Shown: positions 17,201 to 28,649, numbered from the stretch's first letter. The stretch is DNA of 64,000 nucleotides from Dactylosporangium aurantiacum (GCF_000716715.1 NZ_JNYJ01000001.1:248001-312000), one strand, 5' to 3'. The notes: generated by a model not told the origin, from the sequence alone. Program-made: numbers and translations.

Positions 17201-17606
17201 TGTCTGCGTGGCGTTCGCCGCGTTCGCGTGGCTGTTCGTGGCGACGGCCCTCGTCCTGCGCGACGGCCACCGCCTGCGCCGCCGCCGGGTCGCCGGGACC
17301 CTCCTCGTCGCCGCCGGTGTCCCCCTCGCGCTGCTGGGCGGCCTGGTCGCCGCCGTCGGCCTGGAGCGCGCCCTCACCGTCTGGAACGATCAGCTCGCCC
17401 TCCTGCCGTGGGGGCTGTCCCGGATCCTGGGCATCACCGTGTACCTCGGCATCCCGACCGGCCTGCCGGCCGCCGCCGCCGGCTTCGGGCTGCTGCTCGT
17501 CGCCGTGGGCGCCGCCCTGTCGGCGACGACCGTGCCGCACCCGTTCCGCCCGCGCCGCCGTCCCGCGGTGGACCTCTCCGCCGAGCCGTCCCCGGCCAGC
17601 CGGTGA
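14298..17606 (+). CDS. GH67-like glycoside hydrolase fused to a multi-span membrane domain
   Basis: 1102 residues. A signal-anchor helix (about 8-30) precedes an N-terminal alpha/beta domain of the kind found before GH67/GH20 barrels (ending YRLGGDAAGITLEAAGVSGAVTG). A large catalytic-type region follows (GVVVPGFLEYVTFARVGDG, GLMVRIGEGGDVY, EVIFRTWTVG, VEGVWTWTQDGGP), which resembles alpha-glucuronidase-type TIM barrels. Gly/Ser/Pro linkers made of 9-base repeats come next (about 16655-16725), then six or so membrane spans at residues 880-1085. The catalytic acids cannot be assigned by eye. Start: ATG 14298 is 7 bases after TACGAT (14285-14290), so leaderless; ATG 14289 is possible. Likely membrane-bound with an extracellular enzyme part; glycan unknown. 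Confidence 0.6.
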   Translation: MRRPWTPLSAAVVLLVLGALVAWGVGGALGLSFRPVAVPAERAAAAPVTPLVPPPRIGAITHDMPGDPRLALAAAAVADALVQRGLPRPAVGAAPVDGAAGATLRVTVGGAPPGPSPEAYRLGGDAAGITLEAAGVSGAVTGLYAVADRIRSGVAVLPADGPAVFAPRLGLRLTDAGSVGREPDPAAFTAGTDYSLNTDVVGGALLPAAPWVDRAAVDRIAGQFRQFVEHSLAQGYNGVVVPGFLEYVTFARVGDGHAVYPAGDEHIARAEALVAAFAPVFRHAADLGMRVYLLTDMLAVSPPLERYLQRQFGGLAVEDPRFWQVYQLGLAELFTSMPFVAGLMVRIGEGGDVYAQSGWDYSSKLAVTGVGAVRAMLRALLDTAGAAGKEVIFRTWTVGVGAVGDLHTNAASYAEVLGGVDDPHLIVSTKYTLGDFYSHLPFNDTLESGAHRRIVEFQGRREFEGFGALPNDLTGLHQQALRRFLAANPHVEGVWTWTQDGGPLRAGPMSLYLRTGFWQLYDLNAYTLGRLALDPDTPAERLTADWVRQTFSTDPATVAAVCEMLALSREAVTKGLYIGAYADRSVRALGLEPPPMMWIFEWDIVTGDSAALDSIYAVTRDAGAAGGAAGADPVGAAVAEGERAVELAGRMRSLVADTDPGTWRDPVLRAKLVDTLTYEADLFTTLGAYRAMVLRHAQWLDTGDGAAHAAWRDAERRYLAARAAHETRYGGDVDLPAYNFTAADLGAARADRDLPMAWLARALLAALAATLAACALLARRTRRPGGSGDPGDPGGSGGSGRFGDSGRFGGGGLRALWIGATRPWRLADLVALGGPVSTLDTPAAGGADDGGPDGRSSGGPAGGSGRYAPTRADRVVVVAVPAVALVASRLVFTWFAAPAHLLVTLGAWLLFAVTARLLLGRRDPFRLWAAIGGVALLRTVLLLAVLAVRGPGLYWLRFWTDPAARSVYVCVAFAAFAWLFVATALVLRDGHRLRRRRVAGTLLVAAGVPLALLGGLVAAVGLERALTVWNDQLALLPWGLSRILGITVYLGIPTGLPAAAAGFGLLLVAVGAALSATTVPHPFRPRRRPAVDLSAEPSPASR

Positions 17607-17994
17607 AGGCCGGTGCCACCACCGGGGCGCACCCGCCGGGTCGATGACGGCGAGGCCCGCCGCCGGGTCTGTTCGGCGGGTGGTGACGGCGAGGCCGCGC
17701 GGGGTCTGTCCGGCGGGTGGTGACGGCCGGGCCGCGTGGGATCTGTCCGGCGGGTGGTGACGGCCGGGCCGCGGGATCTGTCAGGCGGGTGGTGACGGCC
17801 GGCGGGCCGTTGACGGGTGCGGTCAGGTAGCGGCCACGTCCTGGGTCGCTCCGGCAGTGGGCGTGACGGGTGGGCGTGACGGGCGGGCGGCACCCGGCAC
17901 GGTGTTGAGCGAGGCGATCGCCGTCTGATGAACGGTCTGGCTGGTGCAGCGGCTCACCGGTCGGCCACCGCGGCTGGCTCAGCGGTCAGCTGGT
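17607..17994. other. 388-base convergent intergenic region with tandem repeats
   Basis: It lies between the ends of the GH67-like gene and the glycosyltransferase. No coding frame with normal codon use is present. It holds the 37-base tandem repeat at 17664-17800 and a short GTGGGCGTGACGG duplication near 17857-17885. No obvious intrinsic terminator. Confidence 0.7.
17664..17800 (+). repeat. Tandem repeat, four copies of about 37 bases
   Basis: The core GGCGGGTGGTGACGG recurs at 17675, 17712, 17749 and 17784 (periods 37, 37 and 35), each preceded by a GTCTGTcC or ATCTGTcC element and followed by a cGGGCCGCG element. Copies differ at a few positions. It lies wholly between convergent genes, so it may be a transcription-buffering or neutral minisatellite. 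Confidence 0.8.
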
Positions 17995-19212
17995 TCAGCC
18001 GGTGAGCGTGCGCAGCACCGTGGGGGCGTCGGGCATGGCGGCGAGCTCGGCGCGCACCGACGCGGCGGCGGTGCGGAACGGGGGCTCGTGCAGGAGGCGG
18101 GTGACCCGCTCGGCGACCGCTGACCCGGTCACCTCGGCCGGGTGCAGGGCCAGGCCGGCGCCGGCCAGCTCGACCGCTTCGGCGTTCATGAACTGGTCGC
18201 CGCCCTGGGGCAGGACCAGGTGCGGCAGGCCGTGGGCGAACGCGCCGAGCATGATCCCCGCGCCGCCCTGGGAGACGACCGCGGTGCAGCGGGGCAGCAG
18301 GAGCGTGTGCGGCAGGTACGGGGCGAGCACCACGTGCGCCGGCTGCCGGCCGAAGCCGGTCGGGTCGACGGCGGGGCCGACGGTGGCGACCACGTTCACC
18401 GGCAGCGCCGACAGGGCGGCGATCGCGGTGTGCAGCACGTTGCGGTTGTCGTGGAAGACGGTGCCGAGGGTGACGTGCACGGTGTGCTCGAACGGCAGCG
18501 CGTCGAGGGCGCTCGGCAGCCGCTCGCCCGGGGCCGGGGCACCGGGGACGGGCCGCAGCGGCACCGCGGCCGCCCAGATCCGCTCAGCCCCGGCCGCCTC
18601 CGTCGAGCCGTTCACTCCCACTGCCCCCGCCGAGCCGTTCGCCCCCGCCGCCCCCGTCGAGCCGGGAACCCCTGGTGCGGCCGCCGGCGGGACGGGCGCG
18701 GTGGCCGGCCCGGCCGGTGGGCGGCGCAGGCTGGGCGGGCACAGCTCCAGGTAGGTGGCGGCGCGGTGGTCGGCGGCGGTGCCGTACAGCGCGAACAGCT
18801 CGTCGAGAGCCGGGCCGAGCGCGCCCCACAGCTGGATCGGCGGCATGATGCCGATGCCGTGCACGACCTGGCGGGCGCCGGTGACGGCGGCGGCGACCGG
18901 GCCGGCGAGCTCGGTGTCCTCGGAGACGACGAGGTCGGGCTTCCAGTCCGCGGCGCGCGGGACGAGGTCGGCGGCTCGGGCGCGGGCGGAGCCGGCGAAG
19001 TACGCGAGCCAGTTCGCGCCGGGGCCGCCGCCGGCCTCGCGGTGCGTCGGCCCGACGGTCCACGTGGCGACGCCCCGGTCCCGCAGGTGCGCCACGACGT
19101 CGGCGCCGGTCGCGACCACCACGTCGTGGCCGGCGTCGCGGGCCGCGTCGACCAGCGGCAGCATCGGGTTGACGTGTCCGAACATCGGGCACGCGGTGAA
19201 GAGGATCCGCAT
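17995..19212 (-). CDS. GT1-family glycosyltransferase (MGT/UGT-like)
   Basis: 405 residues with GT-B fold features. The N-terminal strand MRILFTACPMFGHVNPMLPL carries the HVNP motif of GT1 enzymes. The C-terminal donor-binding region VVSQGGAGIMLGAFAHGLPHLVLPQGGDQFMNAEAV corresponds to the H/SxGG...P...DQ signature (quoted in pieces: SQGGAG; LPQGGDQ). An Ala/Gly/Asn/Ser linker at about residues 180-207, encoded by imperfect repeats (18595-18680), separates the two lobes. It would transfer an activated sugar to a small lipophilic acceptor in the cytosol. No biosynthetic cluster surrounds it, so a detoxification role is possible. Confidence 0.85.
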   Translation of the reverse strand: MRILFTACPMFGHVNPMLPLVDAARDAGHDVVVATGADVVAHLRDRGVATWTVGPTHREAGGGPGANWLAYFAGSARARAADLVPRAADWKPDLVVSEDTELAGPVAAAVTGARQVVHGIGIMPPIQLWGALGPALDELFALYGTAADHRAATYLELCPPSLRRPPAGPATAPVPPAAAPGVPGSTGAAGANGSAGAVGVNGSTEAAGAERIWAAAVPLRPVPGAPAPGERLPSALDALPFEHTVHVTLGTVFHDNRNVLHTAIAALSALPVNVVATVGPAVDPTGFGRQPAHVVLAPYLPHTLLLPRCTAVVSQGGAGIMLGAFAHGLPHLVLPQGGDQFMNAEAVELAGAGLALHPAEVTGSAVAERVTRLLHEPPFRTAAASVRAELAAMPDAPTVLRTLTG

Positions 19213-19363
19213 GCCTGGTCCACGCGCCCGGCGCCGTGCCGGTTCAGCCGGAACCGCGGCGGAAACTTCCGCGGAGCGCTGTCGAAACCGTGGCGGGCCG
19301 TTCGACGCGTCAGTGAGCGCACGACACCGTGGCGCTCCCGACGCTCACCGGAAGGGTCCGATC

Positions 19364-20026
19364 ATGATTGACACCACCGCCCCAGAGATCCGGACCGCCG
19401 CGCCGCGTGCCGGTGCGGGACTGCTCGCCGGGGCCGGGGTCCTCGCCGCGCCGCTGTTCACCGTGGCCGCCGTCGCGCAGGCGGCGGTCCGCGACGGGTA
19501 CGACATCACCCGCCACCCCGTCAGCATGCTCGCGCTCGGCGGCCCCGGCTGGGTGCAGACCACGAGCTTCGTGGTGACCGGGCTGCTCAGCGTCGCCGGT
19601 GCCGCCGGGGCCCGCCGGCTGCTGCGCGGCGGCCGGGGCCGCACGTGGGGGCCGCTGCTGTTCCTGTTCATCGGGGTGGGGCTGCTGGTGGCGTCGGTGT
19701 TCGAGATGGACGCCAGCGACGGGTTCCCGGTCGGTACCCCTGACACCCCGCTGACCACGATGAGCGGCCACATGATCCTGCACAACGTCGGCGGCAGCCT
19801 GTCGTTCTTCTCGATGATCGCGCTGTGCTTCGTCCTCGCGGCCCGGTTCGGCGCCGAGGGCCGCACGGGCTGGGCGGTGACGGGCCGGGTCGCCGGGGCG
19901 CTGTTCGCGGTCGGTCTCGGCTGGGCGATGACCGGCGGCGAGGCGGGCGCGCTCACCCTGTTCCTCGGCGTGGCCGTCGCCTGGAACTGGATCGCCGCCG
20001 CGGTGGCGATCCTGCTGCGCCGCTAG
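19364..20026 (+). CDS. DUF998 family membrane protein
   Basis: 220 residues with six predicted membrane helices (LLAGAGVLAAPLFTVAAVAQ, TTSFVVTGLLSVAGAAGA, LLFLFIGVGLLVASVFEMDASDGFP and others). The DGYDITRHPVSMLALGGPGW segment is diagnostic of DUF998 proteins. Function unknown for the family. RBS GGAAGG lies about 8 bases before ATG 19364. It is divergent from the glycosyltransferase with a 151-base gap that shows nothing else recognisable. Confidence 0.85.
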   Translation: MIDTTAPEIRTAAPRAGAGLLAGAGVLAAPLFTVAAVAQAAVRDGYDITRHPVSMLALGGPGWVQTTSFVVTGLLSVAGAAGARRLLRGGRGRTWGPLLFLFIGVGLLVASVFEMDASDGFPVGTPDTPLTTMSGHMILHNVGGSLSFFSMIALCFVLAARFGAEGRTGWAVTGRVAGALFAVGLGWAMTGGEAGALTLFLGVAVAWNWIAAAVAILLRR

Positions 20027-20033
20027 CGGATCC

Positions 20034-20063
20034 GGCGGCGGCCGCTGCCCGGGCACCGCCGCC
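20034..20063. terminator. Stem-loop between convergent genes
   Basis: GGCGGCGG (20034-20041) and CCGCCGCC (20056-20063) can pair around a 14-base loop that itself contains GCCCGGGC. It lies 8 bases after the DUF998 stop and 14 bases from the DUF2786 stop. No U tract, as is common for actinobacterial terminators. Confidence 0.45.
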
Positions 20064-20076
20064 GCCCGGTGCGCCG

Positions 20077-21339
20077 TCAGCCCCGGTGCAGGGCGGCGCG
20101 GTCGGCGGCGGCGCGGCCGGAGTCCCAGCCCTCGTCGCTGTCGACGCGGGTGCCGCGGCCGCGGACGGTCCGCGGGAAGATCCGGTGCATCGTCTCGCGG
20201 ACCTGCGCGTCCCGGGCGGCGAGCACCGGCAGCAGGTCGGCCGGCGCGCCCGGTGCGGGCCGGGCGGCGTCGGTGACGGCGGCCTCGCTCGCCTGGGCGA
20301 GCCGCTCGCCGATGCGGACCGCGAACCCGACCAGGAACGACTGCCGGAACGTCTTCAGCCTGGCCCGGCCCGCCTTGCCGCCGGCCTGCCCGCCGGAGGG
20401 CTCGGCCGCCGACATGGCCCGGTTCGCCTGTACCAGCAGCGACGTGTGCAGCAGGTCGACGGCGTCGATGTCGCTGTCGAACCCGAACACGGTCGCGAAC
20501 CCCAGCTCCGGCGACCACACCGCGTAGCACCGGTTCGCGTCGGCGACCGCGTCGAGGAGGGCGGCCTTCTCGTGCTCGTACGGGTGGTCGACACCGATCC
20601 GCCGGGCGAACGGCACCACGGCCGCCGCCGCGCCCCGCGCCACCAGCAGCGCCTCGTCGATGCTGTGCCGGGCGATCAGCTCCTGCGCCTTCGCGGTGTA
20701 CGTCTCCGCCTCGGCCGGGTACGTCGTCGACTCCGCCTTCGCCAGCAGCGCCCGCACCCGGTCCAGCAGCCGCACGTCCACCCGCGGCGCCCCACCGGCC
20801 CCACCGGCCCCACCGGCCCCGGCGGCACCACCGGCCCCGGCGGCACCACCGGCACCGGCAGCAGCAGCGGCACCGGCGGTCCCGGGCGGCGGGACCAGCA
20901 CCTCGATCGGCGGCAGGGTCCGCAGGATGCCGAGCAGCACCAGCACCGTGTCGAGGACCTCGACCCGGTCGACCCGCCACCGGGCGGCGAGCCCGTCGAC
21001 GTAGCCGCCGTCGGCCGCCCACCACACGGTCGCGCCGAGCGCGTCGGCCTGGGCGCGCCAGCGCGGGTCGACCGCCGCCGGCGGGAAGCCGCGCAGGTGC
21101 GCCGCGACCGCGTCCGTGACGAGCTGGGTGTGTGGCACGCCGCCGCGCCGCCCGACGACCCGGTGCAGCTCGCCGGGTTGCCAGCCGCGCTCGAACAGCC
21201 GCGCGCAGGCCGCCTGCAGGGTCTTGAACAGTGCCGGGTCGACCTCGGCGGCGGGGGTGACGGTCAGCGTGTCGAGGCCGCGTTCGTAGCCGACGCCGCC
21301 GTCGAGCACCGCCATGATCAGTTCCGCCGCCGTCCGCAC
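20077..21339 (-). CDS. DUF2786 domain protein
   Basis: 420 residues. The DUF2786 core is visible in the middle: VRALLAKAESTTYPAEAETYTAKAQELIARHSID (quoted only for its key pattern, LLAKAEST..PEAE...AKA..L...H.I). It is followed by a conserved region (HPYEHEKAALLDAVADANRC, KTFRQSFLVGFAVRIGERL) typical of actinobacterial members. A Gly/Ala linker at about 150-185 is built from 9-base repeats (20790-20880). Family function is unknown. GTG 21339 was chosen because AGGCTA (21346-21351; TAGCCT on the coding strand) lies 6 bases upstream, a leaderless start; ATG 21315 is the alternative. Confidence 0.85.
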   Translation of the reverse strand: MRTAAELIMAVLDGGVGYERGLDTLTVTPAAEVDPALFKTLQAACARLFERGWQPGELHRVVGRRGGVPHTQLVTDAVAAHLRGFPPAAVDPRWRAQADALGATVWWAADGGYVDGLAARWRVDRVEVLDTVLVLLGILRTLPPIEVLVPPPGTAGAAAAAGAGGAAGAGGAAGAGGAGGAGGAPRVDVRLLDRVRALLAKAESTTYPAEAETYTAKAQELIARHSIDEALLVARGAAAAVVPFARRIGVDHPYEHEKAALLDAVADANRCYAVWSPELGFATVFGFDSDIDAVDLLHTSLLVQANRAMSAAEPSGGQAGGKAGRARLKTFRQSFLVGFAVRIGERLAQASEAAVTDAARPAPGAPADLLPVLAARDAQVRETMHRIFPRTVRGRGTRVDSDEGWDSGRAAADRAALHRG

Positions 21340-21488
21340 CGGGCAAGGCTACCCGGACGCGGCGTGACGGTCCGTGGTCGCGCCCGGGTGCCGCGACGCA
21401 CATCATCCACTGTGGATTTTCGGTGATAGGCTCCCGTCGCTGTTCGGCAGGGAGCTGTTTCGCCAGGGACTCGAGTCAAGAAGGTGTC

Positions 21489-22673
21489 ATGACTTCACGC
21501 GTCGTAGTCATCGGAGCCGGCATCGGTGGTCTCACCGCGGCGATCGCGTTGCGGGCGGCCGGGCACGAGGTCGAGGTGTACGACCAGGCGACCACGTTCG
21601 GCGCGATCGGCGCCGGGGTGTCGCTCGGCGCGAACGGCACCCGGCTGATGGACCGGCTCGGGCTCGGCCCGGCGCTGCGGGAGGTCGGCTCCGACCTGCA
21701 CCGCATCCAGTTCCACGAGTGGCGCACCGGCGAGCTGTTCTACGAGCACCCGATGGGCGACTGGTACACGGACCGCTTCGGCGCGCCGTTCCTCGGCCTG
21801 CACCGCGCCGACCTGCAGCAGGTGCTCCTCGACGCGTTCCGCGCCGGCGGCGGCGAGGTGCGGCTCGGCCGGCGCTGCGTCGCGATCGACGAGACGCCCG
21901 CTCGCGTCGACGTCACGTTCGCCGACGGCAGCACCGCCCACGCCGACGTGCTCATCGGCGCCGACGGGGTCCGCTCGACGGTCCGCCAGCACGTCGCCGG
22001 CCCCGACGAGGCCGTATTCGCCGGCATGAGCTGCTTCCGCGGGCTCGTCCCGGTCGACCGGGTCCCGGGCGGCGACCGGATGGGCCTGACGTTCTTCCTC
22101 GGCCCCGTCAGCCACCTGGTCGTCTATCCGGTACGCTGCGGCGAGCTGATCAACTTCGTGGCGTACACGCGGGACGCCGCGTGGACCGACGAGTCGTGGT
22201 CGGCGAAGGGCGACGCGAGCCAGGCGGTCGCCGCGTTCGAGGGCTTCAACGACACGGTGCTCGCCATGCTCGGCGCGGTCGAGGACACCGGCCGGTGGGC
22301 GCTGTTCGACCGGGAGCCGCTGCGGCAGTGGAGCACCGGGCGGGTCACGCTGCTCGGCGACGCGGCGCACCCGATGCTGCCGCACGCGGGCCAGGGCAGC
22401 AACCAGGCCGTCGAGGACGTGGCGGTGCTCGCGCACTTCCTGGGCCAGCCGGACCTGACGGTCGCCGACGCCCTCGCCGCGTACGAGACGGTCCGCAAGC
22501 CGCGGGCCCGCCAGCTGCAGCTCGGCTCGCGCGGCAACGCGAAGTGCTTCCAGGTCCCGGACGGGCCGGAGGCGCAGGCCCGCAACGAGCGCCTGGCCAA
22601 CCTGCCCGACATGGTCAGCTGGATCCACTCCTACGACGTGCACGCGGAGCTGCGGGCGGCCGCGCCGGCGTGA
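21489..22673 (+). CDS. FAD-dependent monooxygenase (salicylate hydroxylase-like)
   Basis: 394 residues of the class A flavoprotein monooxygenase fold. FAD-binding GAGIGG is at residues 9-14 (VVVIGAGIGGLTAAIALRAAG), the DG motif is IGADGVRSTVR, and the second FAD motif is GRVTLLGDAAHPMLPHAGQG. The N-terminus and the FAD region match 3-hydroxybenzoate or salicylate hydroxylases, which use NAD(P)H and O2 on aromatic acids. ATG 21489 gives the family start. A 5' leader of about 50 bases is possible, with TAGGCT near 21427. No other aromatic-degradation genes are adjacent. Confidence 0.85.
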   Translation: MTSRVVVIGAGIGGLTAAIALRAAGHEVEVYDQATTFGAIGAGVSLGANGTRLMDRLGLGPALREVGSDLHRIQFHEWRTGELFYEHPMGDWYTDRFGAPFLGLHRADLQQVLLDAFRAGGGEVRLGRRCVAIDETPARVDVTFADGSTAHADVLIGADGVRSTVRQHVAGPDEAVFAGMSCFRGLVPVDRVPGGDRMGLTFFLGPVSHLVVYPVRCGELINFVAYTRDAAWTDESWSAKGDASQAVAAFEGFNDTVLAMLGAVEDTGRWALFDREPLRQWSTGRVTLLGDAAHPMLPHAGQGSNQAVEDVAVLAHFLGQPDLTVADALAAYETVRKPRARQLQLGSRGNAKCFQVPDGPEAQARNERLANLPDMVSWIHSYDVHAELRAAAPA

Positions 22674-22679
22674 CGCCGC

Positions 22680-22711
22680 GGACCCGGCGCCGCGTCGGCG
22701 GCGCCGGGTCC
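22680..22711. terminator. Strong bidirectional stem-loop
   Basis: GGACCCGGCGCC (22680-22691) and GGCGCCGGGTCC (22700-22711) form a perfect 12-bp stem with an 8-base loop. It sits exactly between the convergent stops of the monooxygenase and glyA. Confidence 0.8.
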
Positions 22712-22719
22712 CGGGTCGT

Positions 22720-24159
22720 TCAGCGCAGCGTGATCTCCGGGTACAGCGGGAAGCCGGCGAGCAGCTCGGCCGCCTGCCCCGACACCTTCGCCGCGACCGA
22801 CGCGTCGAGGGTGTACTTCGCCTTGGAGTCCGCGGCGGGCCGGGTCGTGGTCAGCACGGTGGCGATCAGCTCCGCGATGGTGTCCATCTCGGCGACGCCG
22901 AGGCCGCGGGTGGTCAGCGCCGGGGTGCCGACGCGCACGCCGGAGGTGTACCAGGCACCGTTGGGGTCCTGGGGGATCGCGTTGCGGTTGGTGACGATGC
23001 CGGCGTCCAGCAGCGCCGCCTCCGCCTGCCGGCCGGTGAGCCCGGTCGGCGCGCCGTTGAGCCGGGACGCGTCGATGAGCACCAGGTGGTTCTCGGTGCC
23101 GCCGGTGACGAGGTGCACGCCGCGGCGCAGCAGCCCGTCGGCGAGTGCGGCGGCGTTGTCCACGACCCGCTGGGCGTAGTCGCGGAACGACGCGGTGCGG
23201 GCCTCGGCGAGCGCGACCGCCTTGGCGGCCATGACGTGCGGCAGCGGGCCGCCGAGCACCATCGGGCAGCCCCGGTCGACCTGGTCGGCGAGCTCCGCCT
23301 GGCACAGGACCATGCCGCCGCGCGGGCCGCGCAGCGTCTTGTGGGTCGTGGTGGTGACGATGTGCGCGTGCGGCACCGGGTCGAAGTCGCCGGTGAAGAC
23401 CTTGCCGGCGACGAGCCCGGCGAAATGCGCCATGTCGACCATGAGGGTGGCGCCGACCTCGTCGGCGATCTCGCGCAGCGTCGCGAAGTTCACCTTCCGC
23501 GGGTACGCCGAGTAGCCACCGACGATGATCATCGGGCGGAACTCGCGGGCGGTCTCGCGCAGCGCGTCGTAGTCCAGCAGGCCCGTCGCCGGGTTCGTGC
23601 CGTAGCTGCGCTGGTGGAACATCTTGCCGGAGATGTTCGGCCGGAAGCCGTGCGTGAGGTGCCCGCCGGCGTCCAGGGACATGCCCAGCATCCGCTGGTC
23701 GCCGAAGTCGTGGCGGAGCTTCGCCCAGTCGCTCTCGGTGAGGTCGTTGACCTGCCGGACGCCCGCCTGCTTCAGGAACGGGGCCTCGACGCGCTGCGCC
23801 AGGACGGCCCAGAAGGCCACCAGATTGGCGTCGATCCCAGAATGTGGTTGAACATAAGCGTGTGACGCGCCGAACAATTCGCGCGCGTGCTCGGCCGCGA
23901 TGGACTCCACGGTGTCCACCTGCTGGCACCCGGCGTAGAAGCGGCGCCCGACGGTGCCCTCGGCGTACTTGTCGCTGAGCCAGTTGCCCATCGCCAGCAG
24001 CGTGGCGGGGGAGGCGTAGTTCTCGCTGGCGATGAGCTTGAGCGACTCACGCTGGGCGGTCAGCTCGGCGGCGATGGCGTCCGCGATCCGCGGCTCGACG
24101 GCCCGAACCACGTCGAGGGCAGCATTGGCCGCGATCGATTCGGAACTTTGCGCGCTCAT
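22720..24159 (-). CDS. glyA: Serine hydroxymethyltransferase
   Basis: 479 residues. It converts serine and tetrahydrofolate to glycine and methylene-THF in the cytosol. PLP-binding Lys274 lies in [15 protein letters not shown]; other SHMT landmarks are [25 protein letters not shown] and [11 protein letters not shown]. At 479 residues it is longer than the ~420-residue housekeeping form and matches the long actinobacterial version. ATG 24159 was chosen as the family start. It is divergent from metH: glyA makes the one-carbon units that methionine synthase consumes as methyl-THF, so the pairing is metabolically sensible. Confidence 0.93.
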   Translation of the reverse strand: MSAQSSESIAANAALDVVRAVEPRIADAIAAELTAQRESLKLIASENYASPATLLAMGNWLSDKYAEGTVGRRFYAGCQQVDTVESIAAEHARELFGASHAYVQPHSGIDANLVAFWAVLAQRVEAPFLKQAGVRQVNDLTESDWAKLRHDFGDQRMLGMSLDAGGHLTHGFRPNISGKMFHQRSYGTNPATGLLDYDALRETAREFRPMIIVGGYSAYPRKVNFATLREIADEVGATLMVDMAHFAGLVAGKVFTGDFDPVPHAHIVTTTTHKTLRGPRGGMVLCQAELADQVDRGCPMVLGGPLPHVMAAKAVALAEARTASFRDYAQRVVDNAAALADGLLRRGVHLVTGGTENHLVLIDASRLNGAPTGLTGRQAEAALLDAGIVTNRNAIPQDPNGAWYTSGVRVGTPALTTRGLGVAEMDTIAELIATVLTTTRPAADSKAKYTLDASVAAKVSGQAAELLAGFPLYPEITLR

Positions 24160-24216
24160 GACGGGACCTCTCGACTGAGTGACGGCCAACCACGGTAACA
24201 GGCTAGAATCCAGTAC

Positions 24217-24333
24217 TAGAATCAACGGCTCAGGGCGAGAGGCGCTGCAACGGATCATCGGCGATCCGCCACGCTCGACCTGGTTTCACTGTCTGCAAGG
24301 GCGCCTTCCGTCTCACCCACGGAAGGTGGATCC
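24217..24333 (+). promoter_or_regulatory. Candidate SAH riboswitch with RBS-sequestering hairpin, metH leader
   Basis: A TAGAAT -10 box at 24217-24222 predicts a transcript start near 24229. The leader reads GCGAGAGGCGCTGCAACGG at 24235-24253, which matches the conserved core of S-adenosylhomocysteine riboswitches (GAGGnGCGCUGCAACG). A perfect P2-like hairpin follows (CGGATC 24251-24256, GATCCG 24263-24268), then CGCTCG (24272-24277) to close P1 with CGAG. AGGCGC (24240-24245) can form the pseudoknot with GCGCCT (24301-24306). CCTTCCG (24304-24310) pairs perfectly with CGGAAGG (24320-24326), the metH Shine-Dalgarno. Pseudoknot and anti-SD hairpin overlap at 24304-24306, so ligand binding should free the RBS (ON switch). 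Covariance search not run. Confidence 0.7.
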
Positions 24334-28023
<3,690 letters not shown>

Positions 28024-28031
28024 CGCTCACG

Positions 28032-28058
28032 GGCCCGGCGCCTCCCCGGCGCCGGGCC
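28032..28058 (+). terminator. metH terminator hairpin
   Basis: GGCCCGGCGCC (28032-28042), loop TCCCC, GGCGCCGGGCC (28048-28058): a perfect 11-bp stem starting 9 bases after the metH stop. Confidence 0.75.
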
Positions 28059-28536
28059 ACATCTCTTCCAGGCGGCCGGCCCGTCCCCGCGGCGTCTGCG
28101 GACCTGGCCGCTTCACCGGCGGGATGCACCCTGGGCGGAGCCGTTGCGCGGCCTGCCCGGTGCGCTGCTGCCGTGCGAGGCGTTGCGGCACACCCCCGGA
28201 CAACGACGACCGGCTGCCCGAGGCTCGCAGCTGCAGACGATCCACCCGCACATGGAGCTCGCCGGGACCACCGCCGGCGATGCAGCTCCCGCGTCATGGC
28301 CGACCGCCACCACGCACATGCGACGAGACACATGCCGACGTCTCCACGGATTCCGGGACAGCAGCGGAGGCGTCAGCCGAACGCGACACCGGGCCCAGCC
28401 ACCGACGCGCGAGCCGTGGCGCATCAGACGGCGGATCGACTCGCATGCGCAGCGCAGCGCAGCATGGGGGGTGCGGGGTGGGAACCCCCGCCTGGAGCAG
28501 GCGAAGCCTGCGCGGACGACACCACGCGACACACGC
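28059..28536. other. 478-base gene-free stretch between metH and tRNA-Val
   Basis: No frame shows actinobacterial codon bias on either strand, and composition is less extreme than in neighbouring genes. It contains one small perfect hairpin, GCAGGC-GAA-GCCTGC (28497-28511). No integrase, att duplication of the tRNA 3' end or other mobile-element sign was seen, although the position downstream of a tRNA is a common insertion site. Confidence 0.6.
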
Positions 28537-28568
28537 GAAAACGGCCCCCGCCGTTGAGCAGGGGCCGT
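28537..28568 (-). terminator. Rho-independent terminator of tRNA-Val
   Basis: On the minus strand, ACGGCCCC (complement of 28561-28568) pairs with GGGGCCGT (complement of 28541-28548) around a 12-base loop, and is followed directly by TTTTCGCG. It is about 10 bases downstream of the tRNA 3' end and is one of few classical terminators with a T run in the window. Confidence 0.75.
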
Positions 28569-28577
28569 CAGTCGTCG

Positions 28578-28649
28578 TGGGCGATACTGGGATCGAACCA
28601 GTGACCTCTTCGGTGTGAACGAAGCGCGCTCCCGCTGCGCCAATCGCCC
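28578..28649 (-). tRNA. tRNA-Val (CAC)
   Basis: 72 nt without encoded CCA. Acceptor GGGCGAT pairs with ATCGCCC, the discriminator is A, the anticodon stem is CTTCG/CGAAG with loop TTCACAC giving anticodon CAC, and the T arm is CTGG-TTCGATC-CCAG. It decodes GUG, a heavily used codon in this genome. Confidence 0.93.

Noticed and set aside
17664..17800. CRISPR-like array
   Set aside because: Four copies at about 37-base period with no unique spacers between identical repeats; it is a simple tandem repeat.
28059..28536. Possible integrated element or att site next to tRNA-Val
   Set aside because: No integrase, no repeat of the tRNA 3' end and no foreign gene were seen; only gene-free sequence.
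28124..28618. Frame ending in VVVGDTGIEPVTSSV near the tRNA
   Set aside because: That ending is the well-known false translation of tRNA sequence; the frame simply runs into tRNA-Val and has no coding bias.
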